From the NCBI RefSeq assembly GCF_042100115.1, contig NC_091276.1, forward strand, positions 2,170,001 to 2,234,000: DNA of 64,000 nucleotides, read 5' to 3'. This stretch comes from Alternaria dauci. Its lineage: Eukaryota; Ascomycota; Dothideomycetes; Pleosporales; Pleosporaceae. Positions 34,619 to 46,256 of this stretch are shown one piece after another; within the stretch, counting starts at the first letter, position 1, and each line of letters opens with the position of its first letter. The notes below the pieces were generated by a model, which ran no database searches, was not told the DNA's origin, and saw only the letters and a program-made list of their open reading frames with translations. Position numbers and translations under genes: made by a program.

Positions 34619-35641
34619 AGCGAATGGAGAACGAGAGTGATTCGGAATGGGTATCTCTGGGAAACACAAGAGAAAAAACTGAGGCTCCGGCCCCATCTTC
34701 TTATAATCCCCATGCCGCCATGCAACGATGTCTTTCCAAGAACCCGGTACCGGTGCTCGTTCAATGGCGATCGCGCTATCCTACAATACACTCCACTACA
34801 CTTGACCTGTTCCTGACTTTTATCGCCGCATCGCCCCCCGGCCTAGCCGCTGACAATCCACCCCTCACTAACTCATAGTCGCGATTGCCTATCAGAGCAG
34901 GAGAATAACATATCGCCGCTCACGCGCGAGCTCCGATGACTCTTGGCAATACTACAGACTTTCTTGTCGTGCTTGACCACTTTGTCGACGCGTGCTGCGG
35001 CGCGTGTGCTGTCATTGGCTCATGTTCGCAGTGCTGGGGTGCGGAACCCTGGTTGGGCGCGGGCCGAGGTGCTAGCTGCTTAGGGAAGGTGGACGGTGAT
35101 TGGTGCGAATGCGGGATGCTGGGAGATTGGGCGGCGGGTTCCGCTAGGCCTGGAGAAGCGATCTAGGGACTTTGCTATCAATCAGACCGAGGAGATAAGA
35201 CACGTGTGTTGTGGCCGCATGCGTGGTATAGGAGGCGCGGCTTAGACAGGTGTGGCGGTGGAGCGACGGATGGGTGAAGAATGAAGAATGGTGGTCGATG
35301 AAAGACGGCAAGGAATGGGAGGGGCGCACGTGGACTTGGCGCAGGACATGTTTCTTTCTTTATGGATGAGTCTGGTAGCGGACGCTTGACGATGTGTCAT
35401 GATATATGCGAAGAGTAACAAGCTCGTTCCTGGTAAGTTGCACCTGATCTAATTACAGACTAGAGGCAATTATAGTCGACGCAGGGCAGTGTAGGATATA
35501 TCGAGTACACAACAGGCTAGAGTACACTTGGATGCAAAATGTAGAGAAAGAACCATCATCACGGGCCACTTTAGCAATAGCGTTTTCATATACTAGCAAT
35601 GCCGATAGTCACGCATCTGCAACGTGTGATGAGCCAACCTT
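34619..35641. other. Promoter region of the secreted nuclease
   Basis: No supported gene. It contains the upstream region of the nuclease gene and the 3' end of the next minus-strand gene. Confidence 0.45.
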
Positions 35642-37781
35642 CTAGTCCTCTTCCCTCCATTCACTATCTCCACCAAACCGCCTGGTAGGCTTCTTGAAGT
35701 CTTCTAGGTATTTGTGAGAGCGCTCTTGCGTGTATTTTGCGTCCCTCTTCGCCTGAGCTATGGCAAGCGCTACTGCCATCTTCGAAGATGGTCCAGTTCT
35801 CGGTGGGTGAGCTTTGTCAATTGATCAATCAGTCAGTGCCCCGGCATGAGCAAGGAGGAAGGGTGTCATACCCAACTCTGTACCCGCGGTGCCCGTCGAA
35901 GTATACTGAGTATTCTCTTGGGTCTGGCCTACACCCCTGATACTACCATTGTGGCTGCTCCCATGGGCTTCGTGTGAATCGAATGTCCTCGCCTTTTTAG
36001 GCTCGTCGTAATATGCGGAGCTAATGTCCTCACTAGCTCGACGTTTCGTAACAGTTGCTTTTGACCAAGCATTTTGTGTATGAGCAGTCGCTGGTAGGGT
36101 GAGCACTTCACTTTGGTCGATAGGGTAAGGAAAGGGATGATCACAGCCCCCAGAACCTACGGGCTCTGGTGAATTCGTTGTGTGCTGTTCGTCGGGTGGC
36201 GCTGTCTGGGGCGGCTGTAAACCTTTAAGCGGAGCCATGTACGGTGTTGGGGGTAACCCCATCATCACGATAGGATGTGTCAGATGTGAGGTGTCTGCGT
36301 GTCGACAATGTGCTCTTCGAACGGTTCGTACCGCTCGCTGGTGTTCAGACTGCGAGACTGGACTGCCCGATGGGTCGCGTGGGTTGGATGAGATACTCGG
36401 CAGGCTTTTCCTTAGTCTTCTCCATACAGCTGGCAAGAGCAAGTTGTTAGCCAGCCGATCTTGAGAGGGTGAGACAGATGTCATGTACCTGGAGTCTGTG
36501 TCATTACACAATCCTGGAACTTGACACGTAGACGAGTGGGGTCCTTGAGCGGAGGGTCCTCTGTTGACGGTAGTGAGGGAATTGGCTCTGGAGAAAGTCG
36601 TATTTCATGGACCGGCGACGCGTTCCGTGTGGACGATGGGGAGCAATTCGACATCGATGACGTCGGTGAAGCCGCCCGTGAAGATTTCATAGCCTTGTAT
36701 CGCCACGGCAAGTATTCGCGTTCCATTTCCTCGATATCTTGAGCCGTAATAACGAGCTCATTGCAATTACCGGGGTATGTCGAGTAAGCTAAGAGGCGGT
36801 AGCATAATTCGGATATGGGTGTCTTTTTGGTTTCGTCCTTTTCCGTGATGTCGGTGAGAAGCTTAGCCGTTGCATGACGGAAAGTTTCGAGCAGGAGGTC
36901 AACTAGCAATCGACTCGCCAGCATATCCTTTCGTCGCCTCTGGACAATCTCAAGGCACTCCATCTCTCGATGGAACTGAGGTACTATGAGGAGTTGAGGG
37001 GATTTGAGGATCTGTGATCGAAGAACCTCTATTCGAATTTCAATCAGATTGAGAGTACCCAGCTCCACCTCTAGGAATCCCTGAAACATAGAAGGACGCT
37101 CCACCAATCTTCGTGCGGGTGCTTCCGAAAGGTCCCAAGGCTCAGGCGTGACGAGCAGCTCTGGTGCTGCGAGGCGTGTTCTAGCCTTACGGTAAATGCG
37201 CATTCTTAGTGTGTGACACCGCTCTAGAGCATGCACCTCTTGTGCAGCTGTGTGTTGTTGCGCATTGGCCTTCCGTGCTGCAGTAGCAGCATCGATTGCA
37301 TCCCAGGAAGCTCTTCTCGCAATGGAAAGGCTACCAAGCTATTAGCATTTTCTTCGAGCCCTGCCTGCGATACAAATAGAACAATGATCAATGTTTCCCA
37401 GAACGACGTCTGTAGGCAACAGAATGCCGGGCGCTGTTGCCAGGTTCTCATGCACAGGGAAAATTATGAATACCGCAACGACATACTGTTGGGATGTTAG
37501 CTGGGTATGCTAATAATTCATGATGGGAGCCTGACCTGATAGGGAGAATCCGGCGAAGTACGACCTTCCATGTTTGTAGGAACCTTGGTGGGCTCTTCTT
37601 CAACCATGGTGTCTATTTGTCCCGTCAAGCTGTCCGACCTGCCTCTGTTTGCGGAGGTACGTAGTCCATCGGCGAAGGATTTGGGGAGATCTGCTTCGTA
37701 CAAGTCCCTGTTGGGATCATCGATTATGGAAGAACAAGTCTTATCATCCCCAGGGCTACTGACAGACACAAGTGATGACAT
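35642..37781 (-). CDS. Unknown multi-exon protein with helical core and disordered tail
   Basis: Minus-strand gene. Firm parts: exon 1 37536-37781 from the ATG at 37781, an exon ending at 36489, exon 35872-36429 and last exon 35642-35811, with phases that match (TP|AVWRRLRKS and TEL|AHPPRTG). The join between about 37,480 and 37,340 is unresolved: the frame into the helical core passes TAA/TAG there and needs an intron I could not place with confidence. The core (about 37,330-36,600) is a long charged helical region with a coiled-coil look beginning DAATAARKANAQQ. After it come a Ser/Pro-rich acidic segment and a basic C-terminus. No DNA-binding motif, membrane segment or known domain is visible. 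Probably an intracellular regulatory or scaffold protein; function unknown. Confidence 0.6.
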
Positions 37782-38218
37782 GATGTAGCGATTATGGGAA
37801 AGGCTTGTGATGTATATGAGTGCTTGCGTGTATGACTATAGCGAGTCTTGCAGGTTGGATCGATGCGGGACGGATCAAGGCTGGTCCGAAAAGTTGTAGT
37901 GGTAGCAATATGTGCCGAGTGATAGCCTGTATGCATTAGTAGGTAATTTCTCCTATGTATAATTTGCTCACCAGTCTTGCGGTACCAATGCCGATAAAGA
38001 TGCTGGTACGTACAAGAAAACAACGGTGTGTTTCGGAGACCAGGCGCTTCTGTAGACTCTTTGCTATACGGGTTTGCAAGTAAAGCACATGCCCAGTTGT
38101 GTGCAAAAGGAAGGGAAGACTGTAAACCGGTGGGGGAAGGTACTGGGTCGAGCCTCGGAACAGCAGGCGTGAACGTAGAGTTCCTTCAACAACCTCAACA
38201 CTTCTACCTCCCAGCCTC
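37782..38218. other. Short intergenic stretch
   Basis: Promoter of the preceding minus-strand gene and 3' region of the next. Nothing else is supported. Confidence 0.4.
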
Positions 38219-38771
38219 CTAACAACCTGGTAGCTCCTGTACCACCGGAAATTCTTCTTTCGGCTGCCACATTTCCACTCTTGCAGGTGGCATCTCATAT
38301 CTTTCCCCTATCTTGCAGTCGAATTTGGCAGGCCTCGGCTTCAGAGACTGCTCCATCACAACAACACTGACGCCATACGGCTTTTCCTCGTTCCCATACG
38401 TTCGTACCAAGCTGGCACGATTCCTTTTGATCTTTTTGCGCATTTGGGTCCGGCGATGTATTAGGATCATTATGATTATCATTAGAATTGCAGTGCAGGC
38501 TGCACCTACAGCGATGCCCGCTATTGCGCCGGTGGACAGAGACATGGTATGTGGGTTGGCTGTAGTCGAGGATCTCAAGGTTTTGGTACGAGTAACGTGA
38601 GTCGCAGACGGGGTCGCGGTGGGTACGATCGTTCTGTTGCTTGCCGCGAGTGGAATGGAAAGATGTACTGATTTTCGACGTGGAGGAGTCGGTTATGACG
38701 GTGCATGTATGGCCGCAGATATGTCGAAGTATTGAGGTGTTAATGTTATGAGCATCGTATGCGCAGCGCAC
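38219..38771 (-). CDS. Single-pass membrane protein, 5' part unresolved
   Basis: The C-terminal part is firm: a Ser/Thr-rich stalk, the STGAIAGIAVGAACTAI membrane helix continuing into MIIIMILIHRR, and a basic then mixed cytoplasmic tail ending at 38219. Upstream this frame meets a TAA near 38690, while another frame (38640-38771) carries a Cys-containing segment (RHICGHTCTVITDSST). A 46-nt intron from GTCGAA to AACAG would join the two in phase and give a continuous Thr-rich ectodomain. An acceptor (GACTAG) at about 38772 suggests more 5' exons I could not find, so the start and signal peptide are missing. The architecture resembles the gene at 17268-18797. Confidence 0.45.
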
Positions 38772-39736
38772 TAGTCAGTGCAGTCCCAGCTCACAGACAA
38801 ACAGTGAACAGCACAGCTACTTGCGCACCATGTCTTATGCCACTTTGCCATCCACAAAGCACAAGGAGAGAAACTTCGTAAGATCAATAGTCGTTCATCT
38901 CCACATCGCGCCGATCTGGCGAGGCATGCTATTACTGGCAGCTTTAAGCGGAACACCCGGTAGCATTTATTACTTCTTTGGGATTATCAGGCCAAAACAT
39001 GGTCTGAGGACAGTCTTAGCCTGAGTATCGAAGGATTCGGCTGGCGTCCAGAGCGATGGAATCGGGGAAAATCTGACCCGCGCGCCACAACGTGGGATGC
39101 AGAAAAGGAGACCTTTGTGTCGCTGATGATGTCGTGTACGTATAGCTGTCAGCTGCACGTGGATGCTTTAAGCTCTTACATTTTATGTACTCCCTTGTTG
39201 TGAAGTCAACGAGGAGGGCTATATACACAGTGGGAGTGAGGGGAAGTTTATGATGGCATCCACAGCGAAACTCACCTAGACATCTCCGCATAAGATCTGA
39301 GCGTTAGAACGGCGCTAGTACGGAAGCAGTGTTAGCGCCTGTCTTACTATCTCATCACAGCGGTATCTATGGACGAAAGCACCATTAGAAGAAGCAGGAT
39401 TTTTTCAAGAAATGAAAGTTCGGAGTTCAGCAACGATATCCAATGGGTGCAGCGAGTCGCATACCTCTATAGTAGAGGGAAAAGGTTTATTATAGAAGCT
39501 AAGGTACGCGCCCGAGCATCCGCCTCCCACCAAGCGAGACAGCTTTGTAGGGAGAAATCGGAGGGTATATGCCCAAGTCGCTAGAAGTAGAAGTATAAGA
39601 AGCCACAGCAAAGTCTCGTCCTATCAGTGCCCCCATTGCACATCCGAATCCCAACCTTGTGCCGTATTCCCATGCCCAAGCAGACTCCAGTCCAGCCACC
39701 CATCATAACCCTATAGTCATAACATACGCAAACCAT
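38772..39736. other. Stretch possibly holding missing 5' exons
   Basis: No gene can be supported. The 5' exon or exons of the 38219-38771 membrane protein should lie here if that gene is complete; I see no clear signal peptide on the minus strand. Confidence 0.35.
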
Positions 39737-41834
39737 CTAAAAAGCAACACCCACCGCTCCCGAACTAAGCCCCATCAAGCTCCTCCTTCCATTGACACCA
39801 ACATCCTTAGCACTAATCTCCATGCCCTTGAGCAGATCAAAGTTAGGGCTCATGGGCGGCTTCTCATTCATAAAACCCCTTGTACTTCTTCCGCTCAACA
39901 AGCCAGCCTCTGCAGCAATCTCCTTTTCCTTGACCAGCGTCAGAGGTGCAGGAACTCGGCGTAACTTTCTAGGTGGCGAAGATGTGGCGACGGTGGAGAG
40001 GGAGTGGGTTGGCGAAGATGAGCGGGTGGAAGAGTAGGATGTGGAGAAGAGTGTTACGGTAGCTGTGCCGTTGCTTTCTTGGCTTTCTTGACGTGTGTGC
40101 AAGGTGCGTGACCCTGCCGTTGAAGGACGCGAGGATGAGGTAGGAAGGGCAGGATGCGCTTCGCACTTGTAGAAAGAATTGGCGGTTTTCGGGGTTGTAG
40201 GACGCGAGCTGGACGCTAAGGACGAGGTGGAGCGCTTGATCCAGGCTCCTAATCGGGCGATTGGTGTAGTGGGGGTGGCTGGCGGTGGTGGTGTGATGGG
40301 GTTCGAGTTCAAGGGACCGGTGTGGGAGAAAGAGGGCGGGGCGAGCCTGAGTCCCATTGTTGCCCGGCGGGCTGGAGTGCCTACTTCTGGGGTCGTGGGA
40401 AGAGGCTTGAAGCTCAGAGGGGCAGAGAACGCAGAGCCAATGTCTGAAAGGGTTTCGGAACGAACATGCATGCGCATAGATGGCGCAATGTAGGGTACGT
40501 GGTGAGATGGAGAGGGTGGGGGACGGTTAATAAGCGCGGGTGATTGAGCGTTCGTGCGATACGCGCTGGCACGGCGTTCCTCAATGATCGTGTTCAGTTC
40601 GCGAATGGCATCATCTACGTCGGTCTTTGTCCGACGGAGACTGCCTGGCCGAGAGGATGGTGCAGTACTAGCACGATTGCGGGATGGAGATGGCAGACGT
40701 GAAAGTACACGAGCTGGCGACAAGGTGCCAGATGTGCGCGAGCGCTGAATCGTAGGTCTCTCGAGCATCTGATCCCCGGAAACATGTGAATGCTCTGGAA
40801 GGTATGCCATTGTAGGTGTAGCCATAGTACCCATGGTGGTTCCCGAGAGCCTCCTCTCGTGTGTGGTGGTGCTCTTCTGACTTTGAATACTGCTTCGTCG
40901 AGATTGCCCACCAACTGGTTTGCGCTTGATGATGAAGGAAGGTTCAGAAGATATAGAGCTTGTGCGTGAGTCTCTCACACGAACGTGTGCTTCGGCAGGA
41001 CGCTCCAACTGCGATGGCAAATTATTCCATTCATCCTGGCCGTCAAAGTCGGGCAATGGAGATAGATGACCACAGCCGTCGGGAAGATAGATGGACAACT
41101 CAAGCGGGCGAAAGCTACGACGGCGGCGGGTGGGCATAGAAGCGTCGTTGAGCATTGAGGGAACATCATCAAGACCATCAAAGTGGCGAAAGTCAGTTGG
41201 ACGACTGATGCTGGGTCGGGAGTGTGAACGCCTTGGTCGTGCAAGGGTCGAAATGCTCGCACGAGACGAGGCACGTGCTGCGTATTCGCGACTGTTGGAA
41301 ACCCATTGCGAAACATGACGGCTCATCGACTGGCTCGTTGATGGACGCTGTGGCATTGGCTCAACGCAAGGCTGTGGTACGGGTCGCGGTTGTTCATAGC
41401 ATATCCGCATATCAGTCTCGCCTATGGATCAAAAGCGTTAGCATCATGTAAGATTGATTGGGATTACTCCATGCGGTCCCAACATATTGGAAAAATGTTG
41501 GACCATCGTCTGTGTACAGTCGTGCATTACTGATATTAAGGGGTGCGCAAGAGTTGCATGATGCATCTCAACAAGAATGTTAGAGTTGGGGATCGACATT
41601 GGGCTGTCGGCAAGAACAGACAATGGAGACGCAAAGATGTTCGGCGCGAGAAGAGAGTACAACGAGAACAATAAGACGTGATGATGAAGAGTGAAAGGAA
41701 AGTTCAAACGTACCAGTAGCTCTCGGCGCGTCGCTTCCATCGTTTGCAAGATCCTCTTTCGATGCACAGCATCCAAATTTGATGGCCAGCCATGGAGACC
41801 TTGGTTCCTTCTCTTGCATCCTTCCGTAATCCAT
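39737..41834 (-). CDS. Long Ser/Arg/Pro-rich disordered protein
   Basis: Exon 1 41714-41834 (ATG at 41834) joins exon 2 39737-41421 across a 292 bp intron in phase 1, giving 601 residues. The N-terminal MDYGRMQEKEP and a following KFGCCASKEDL look conserved and continue smoothly into exon 2, which supports the join. An extra small exon inside the long intron cannot be excluded. The rest is almost wholly low-complexity: many RRxS-type sites, SP/TP sites and Pro-rich runs, with short conserved-looking islands such as DDAIRELNTIIEERRASAYR (about residues 310-330). No membrane or signal sequence. The phosphosite density suggests a kinase-regulated cytoskeletal or signalling scaffold; this is inference. 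Confidence 0.7.
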
Positions 41835-43355
41835 CTTCCTTTTCTGCTGTAGACCAGTACAGCTAACAATCCATCATCAAAAACAATCCAGAACAGTCGA
41901 ACAAGAAGCGTGGTAGAGAATGTCGCGCCCAAAGAAGGCAAAATCAAAGACTAATAGTTACTAGGAAGAGGGTAGAAGAAGGCAGGAAAGTATGGTAAGG
42001 ATAGAAGAAAATGGCTGACTGCGCGACCCATACGGATAAAGTCGCAGCCTGTTGACGAATGTGTTGTCCCGCAACTGGTGGTTCGCTTCTGGAATGAGCA
42101 AGCCTGTAGGTTCTGGCCGTCAGGAACAGCAAACCACTCGCAGCTCCCAGGACGACAGTGGCTCGCATGTTATAGATGAGGCCTGTCCCTTGCCTTTGCA
42201 TAGGCGCCCAATGGCAGCGCATCCCTACCATGGTCGTTGTTAACCTCACAAGTTAGTTTGCGTTGAGGCTTGCGCGCATTGAGTCGAGAGGGTAGGGTGT
42301 GGGGCGTGATTGGCTACGGGAATAGAGTAAGCGCTCAAGGCAGAGCGGAGACTTGCAGTAACGTGGACCAGTGACGAGGCAATAGCGCCTGCGGCTTGAA
42401 ACTGCCAGAAGCCTTGTCGGCAGGTGGCGTGCTGGGTTTCCCTTCGTTGGACAGTCTGGCATCAGGGCTGCTACTTCATATCGGGCATGTTCGAGCATGC
42501 GCACAGCTGTCGCGTCCTTGAGCGCATCATCGCGACAGTGCGGGGATGCCTTGGAACACCGGATGCTATTTGCGAAGCTTGAAACATGCGCAACGCGACG
42601 AGCGTCATCGTTTGAGGTTGTTGCAGAGGCAGATTCCGATAGATGACGGTGTGTTGTCGCATTTGATGAGGGCCGGATGCTTTTTGGCCAGGAACTGTAA
42701 ATCGCGTGCGCGCCCGACCCATCGGTCTCGGAGGCTCTCGCCAAGTTCCCTCCCGCACTTGCGTGCATCGCAGGATTTGCGCTGCAGCGAATCGGTTAGC
42801 TTGGCGCGACTTCTTGCAAAATACCTTTTGGTTAGCAGTGTGTAATTGGCGAGACGAATGATTCTTGAAACAAGCACAGAGAAGTCCGCAAGCCACCTCT
42901 CCCAATCAAAACCAAGAGCAGGCTTCTCGTGTTTGTCAAGGCATCTTTTCATTGTTACCCAAAGTTTTGCTGGTGCCAGCACACCAAGGCAGACCTGGAC
43001 GCCTTACTTTGCAGCACCATGGCACGCGAGACAGAATCCCCACCGTGCGTCTCGATCGGGAATACAATGCAGACATCCACTAGGGTTCGGATTGATAGGT
43101 CGCATGTTTTGGGATGACAGCGGAGACGAATGCACGTCGGACAGTTAGCTGCGCTTGTTAGTTCAGCATGCGATAAACATCTTCATGGTCAAAGTTTCGA
43201 TTATATCCGGCCCAACAAGGAAATCGGTGACATTCTAACGCCGCGGGAAATATATCGCAAGGTGTAATATATGGCATGGGCTGGGGTATAAAACAGATCG
43301 TCGGCCCAAAATCTGAGGAAGTAACCTTCCGGAAATCGGAATCGTAGATGCGTCA
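41835..43355. other. 1.5 kb gene-free stretch
   Basis: Upstream region of the disordered-protein gene and 3' region of the Ost-alpha-like gene. Frames such as 42253-42768 (minus) show no domain and are mirrored by equally open frames on the other strand. Confidence 0.4.
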
Positions 43356-45681
43356 TCAATCGGCATTCCAGGCATTGCGCTCTTCTCTGAAACTGCCGTA
43401 AGACGGGCTGGGATGATCCTCGCCCTCGTCCTCGTCCTGTGTCGTCTGGTTGCTGACATCGCGAGATTCCCAGTGGCTGGCTTCGCTTACAATGTGCGGT
43501 TTGACATCATGCTCTCTCTGCTCCTGCTCGCTCAGGTTCTCCGTGAACGGAAAGTTCAGGTTATGCTCAGCTTCTGGGTTCTGTGGCTCAGCCTCATCTG
43601 GGTTGAAGCCTTCTCGAATCTCCTCTTCTTCGCCCGCATCATACGTTTTACTGCGGTATCCGTTAGTCTCGTACTTTGCCCCGGACGGGGAGAGCAAACT
43701 TACACAAAGTGCTTGGAGGGAACTTCATTCCATCCTGGACCACCTTCCTTACGTGCCCTAACACGGTCGACTTCCTCAGCTTGATGGTCCTCGACGACAA
43801 GATCCACAAGCTGGCTCTTATCGGATTTGGCTGAACTGGATGAAGAAGACTTTTGGCGGAGAAGGTTGGCGAAAGGCGCGCGCGACTTGGAATGAGATGA
43901 CTTTGAGCGAGAAGATTCTCCTTCGCTAGACTGACCGCGCTGTTTACCCTTGACCACAGACTCCTGGATGTCATGGATCTGGCTCTTCCTTCTCCGTTTG
44001 TTTTCCTTGGTGGGTTGCAGCAGGTTCCGGTTGGTCGATGCAGTCAGAATGTTCGGGTCGGCGTACATGCGATCTTCACGAGACGGACGGTGGGCTTCAA
44101 TCACAGGATACTGCAGCTGAGTTAGACCGAATACCGTCGCTAGGAGGTGCATACTTACGTTCCAGTCTCCGAACTCGAGTTCACGAGCGTTATCATATAA
44201 GCGCTCTTCCTCGTCGTCAAGGTTGGGCTCTTCGACCGTGTCTGGTGTACCGTACTTGGCACCCTCGCCTTTGAGAGCCTTGTGTGGCCCGGGGCTCATG
44301 GCTCTGGCGCGGCTCGATGTAACTTTGCTGAGGAGGGGCTCATGCTCTGATCCCTGCCCAGGCTTAGGAATCCAGTACTTGCCCTTGCCTCCTCGTTCGT
44401 ATCGCATGCCCTCGGCCATACGTGCCGCACGCGATGCCGAATCTTCGTGTGCCAAAACATTGTCGCGTGCATCAAAGTATCGATATTCGTAGTGCTTGCC
44501 AGCAAAGGTTTCTTTGGTATCTTGGATGAGGTCCAGAGGGCCAAATGCATCACGCAGAGCGTACTTGACGGGCAACCGCGCAGCAGAGATGGTATCGTCG
44601 GCATAGTCGTGCCAGGAAAAGGCATACCAATGGGCAAGTGCGAAGAGTGGCATCTCGAAGCAGATGAGAGCATCCTGCACAGCAGCGGCCAGGTTGTCGG
44701 GGCTGTAGCCAGGTACGTCATCTGGAATGGCACCCAAGAAGACGAGGATCGAAAGGAAGAATCCTTGCCAGTAAGAGGCGAAGATGATGCCCTTGATGCA
44801 CAAGAATTTTGGCATGGGTCGGAAGGGCTTGAGATCGGTGGACATGCACACCCAGAACATGGCGAGGGCGTACAAACTGATGGTGATACTGACGTTATAG
44901 ATCAGACCGCTCCAGAAGTAGCCAGAAGTCCATCCTATGTATCCTTCCTGGTATGTACCGGTAGCCTTCATGATGATGGTAGCCACAGACAGCAACGGCT
45001 TGACCCAGGTGTACTGCAGGATTCCACGCTTGATGGCGAGGAAGGTATGTGGATCGGATATGTCGATCTTGGAACAGACGAGGTTGAGCGGCCACGGGTG
45101 GGAAACGGGCGGGCGGCCGGTCATGAGGATGATGAGGGCGCGTTCGCCGCCAATGAAGTTGATAAGCAGTTGGAGAAAGGTGTAGATGGTGAAGGCCTGG
45201 GCCGTCAGTGATGGTTACTAGAGGAAGCTATTGCACGTACCTCGTAAACGTCTCTGAAGGGCTCTACATAGGACGCCGCAATGGTCGACACCAAGCTGGC
45301 CCATGATGCGCCTGCGTAAATGGGGACCCTTTGTGATATGAGCGAGGACACACGACTCCTGGAGAGAGTGCCTACATGAGCAAGATGCGGACGACATATC
45401 GCTGCAGCACCGGTTTACGGTAGTTCTTCCTATGTTTTGTTCAGCATACGCGTGTCGACAGTCGGCGGGTTCGCTCTCACGTTTGTAACCAGACAGCACT
45501 ACAGCTACGTCAGCTCGAGTCATGCACGACGAGGCTCTACTACCTACACGAAAGTAACCAGACTCGCGACAAGAGCGCATACGCCTGCTACGATGATGAC
45601 AGCACGTGCAAACCGAGCACCGGTGCCGCCAGACGAGAAGTCGGCGCCTGTGACGTCTCGTGGAAAGATGCCTGAAGCCAT
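43356..45681 (-). CDS. Ost-alpha/TMEM184-like (DUF300) membrane protein
   Basis: Seven exons on the minus strand: 45548-45681, 45481-45504 (24-nt microexon), 45376-45429, 45241-45328, 44159-45196, 43704-44110 and 43356-43650. They give 679 residues with every join in frame. The seven-helix region spans roughly residues 25-330. It carries family signatures: WLQTKNYRKP with LQRY, MVPIYA, FRDVYEAFTIYTFLQLLI, GGERALI, and RGILQYTWVKP. The family includes vertebrate Ost-alpha (bile acid/steroid transport) and TMEM184 and plant LAZ1 proteins; fungal members are largely unstudied and usually placed at vacuolar or endosomal membranes. The C-terminal half is cytoplasmic, Ser/Lys/Glu-rich and disordered. 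The 48 bp fifth-to-sixth exon intron is in frame. Confidence 0.9.
45481..45504 (-). other. 24-nt microexon of the Ost-alpha-like gene
   Basis: Flanked by an acceptor ACGTAG and donor GTGAGA. It supplies SAVWLQ, which completes the conserved stretch before KNYRKP; without it the first helix cannot be joined to the next exon in frame. Small exons like this are often lost in automated models. Confidence 0.7.
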
Positions 45682-46188
45682 ATTGAGGCGTAGGCGAGCA
45701 GACAAACAAGAAAGAAGCGGCAGTCGCAATCCTGGGGCCCGTAGAGAGAATAGAAGGCGGACGATGGTATTAGCGAGGGATCGCAGCCATGGTGTGTGTG
45801 TGCTGTCGACTGCCACCCGGTGTCGTGCGTGTGGTCTTGTGCACGTTCGCCCTCCACAAGGTGGTAGGTTTGCGGAGAGGCAGAACAGGTCCAAGCTCGC
45901 TTTCGCTGCACGGCGCCCATGACGCGTTTCCTGCAAGTCGCGCCTCGAACATCAATCGGCCCTGTTCTTAGCACTTGGGGTAGCGCCATCTTCAGCTTCA
46001 TAGTGCACGCATCGACGGCGCGATACCCGCCCTGAGCATCTCGAAATTATCAACACCACGAGCACATGTCGCCAGACTGAGCAGGAGCCACCCCTTCGCT
46101 CCTTCCATCTCCGCTCGCCACGACCATGCGCAACTTCCCCCTCGAGCCATGAAGACGCCCACTCTCCTTCACACCACGCGCTGCAGTC
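45682..46188. promoter_or_regulatory. Divergent promoter, Ost-alpha-like gene / CSF1
   Basis: A 507 bp region between two start codons pointing apart. No TATA box is obvious. On the CSF1 side two upstream ATGs are present, described separately. Frames crossing the region on both strands are shadows of low-complexity GC-rich sequence. Confidence 0.5.
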
Positions 46189-46256
46189 ATGGCGTCCCGA
46201 ATCGTCGCGGAGCCCCTGGACCCGCGCGACGGCTTCAACTGGGTGTTCCTGGTTGA
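46126..46256 (+). promoter_or_regulatory. Two upstream ORFs in the CSF1 leader
   Basis: The first (46126-46152) encodes eight residues. Its stop overlaps the ATG of the second as ATGA (46149-46152). The second runs 35 residues out of frame, past the CSF1 start at 46189, and ends at 46256. If the transcript starts upstream of 46126, ribosomes must bypass or leak past both, which would lower CSF1 translation. Confidence 0.45.

Noticed and set aside
42253..42905. Frames of 144-171 codons on the minus strand
   Set aside because: Arg/Ser-rich random-looking products, mirrored on the plus strand, no start context.
44447..45211. 254-codon open frame on the plus strand
   Set aside because: Antisense to the Ost-alpha-like gene; composition is that of a complement frame and no domain is seen.
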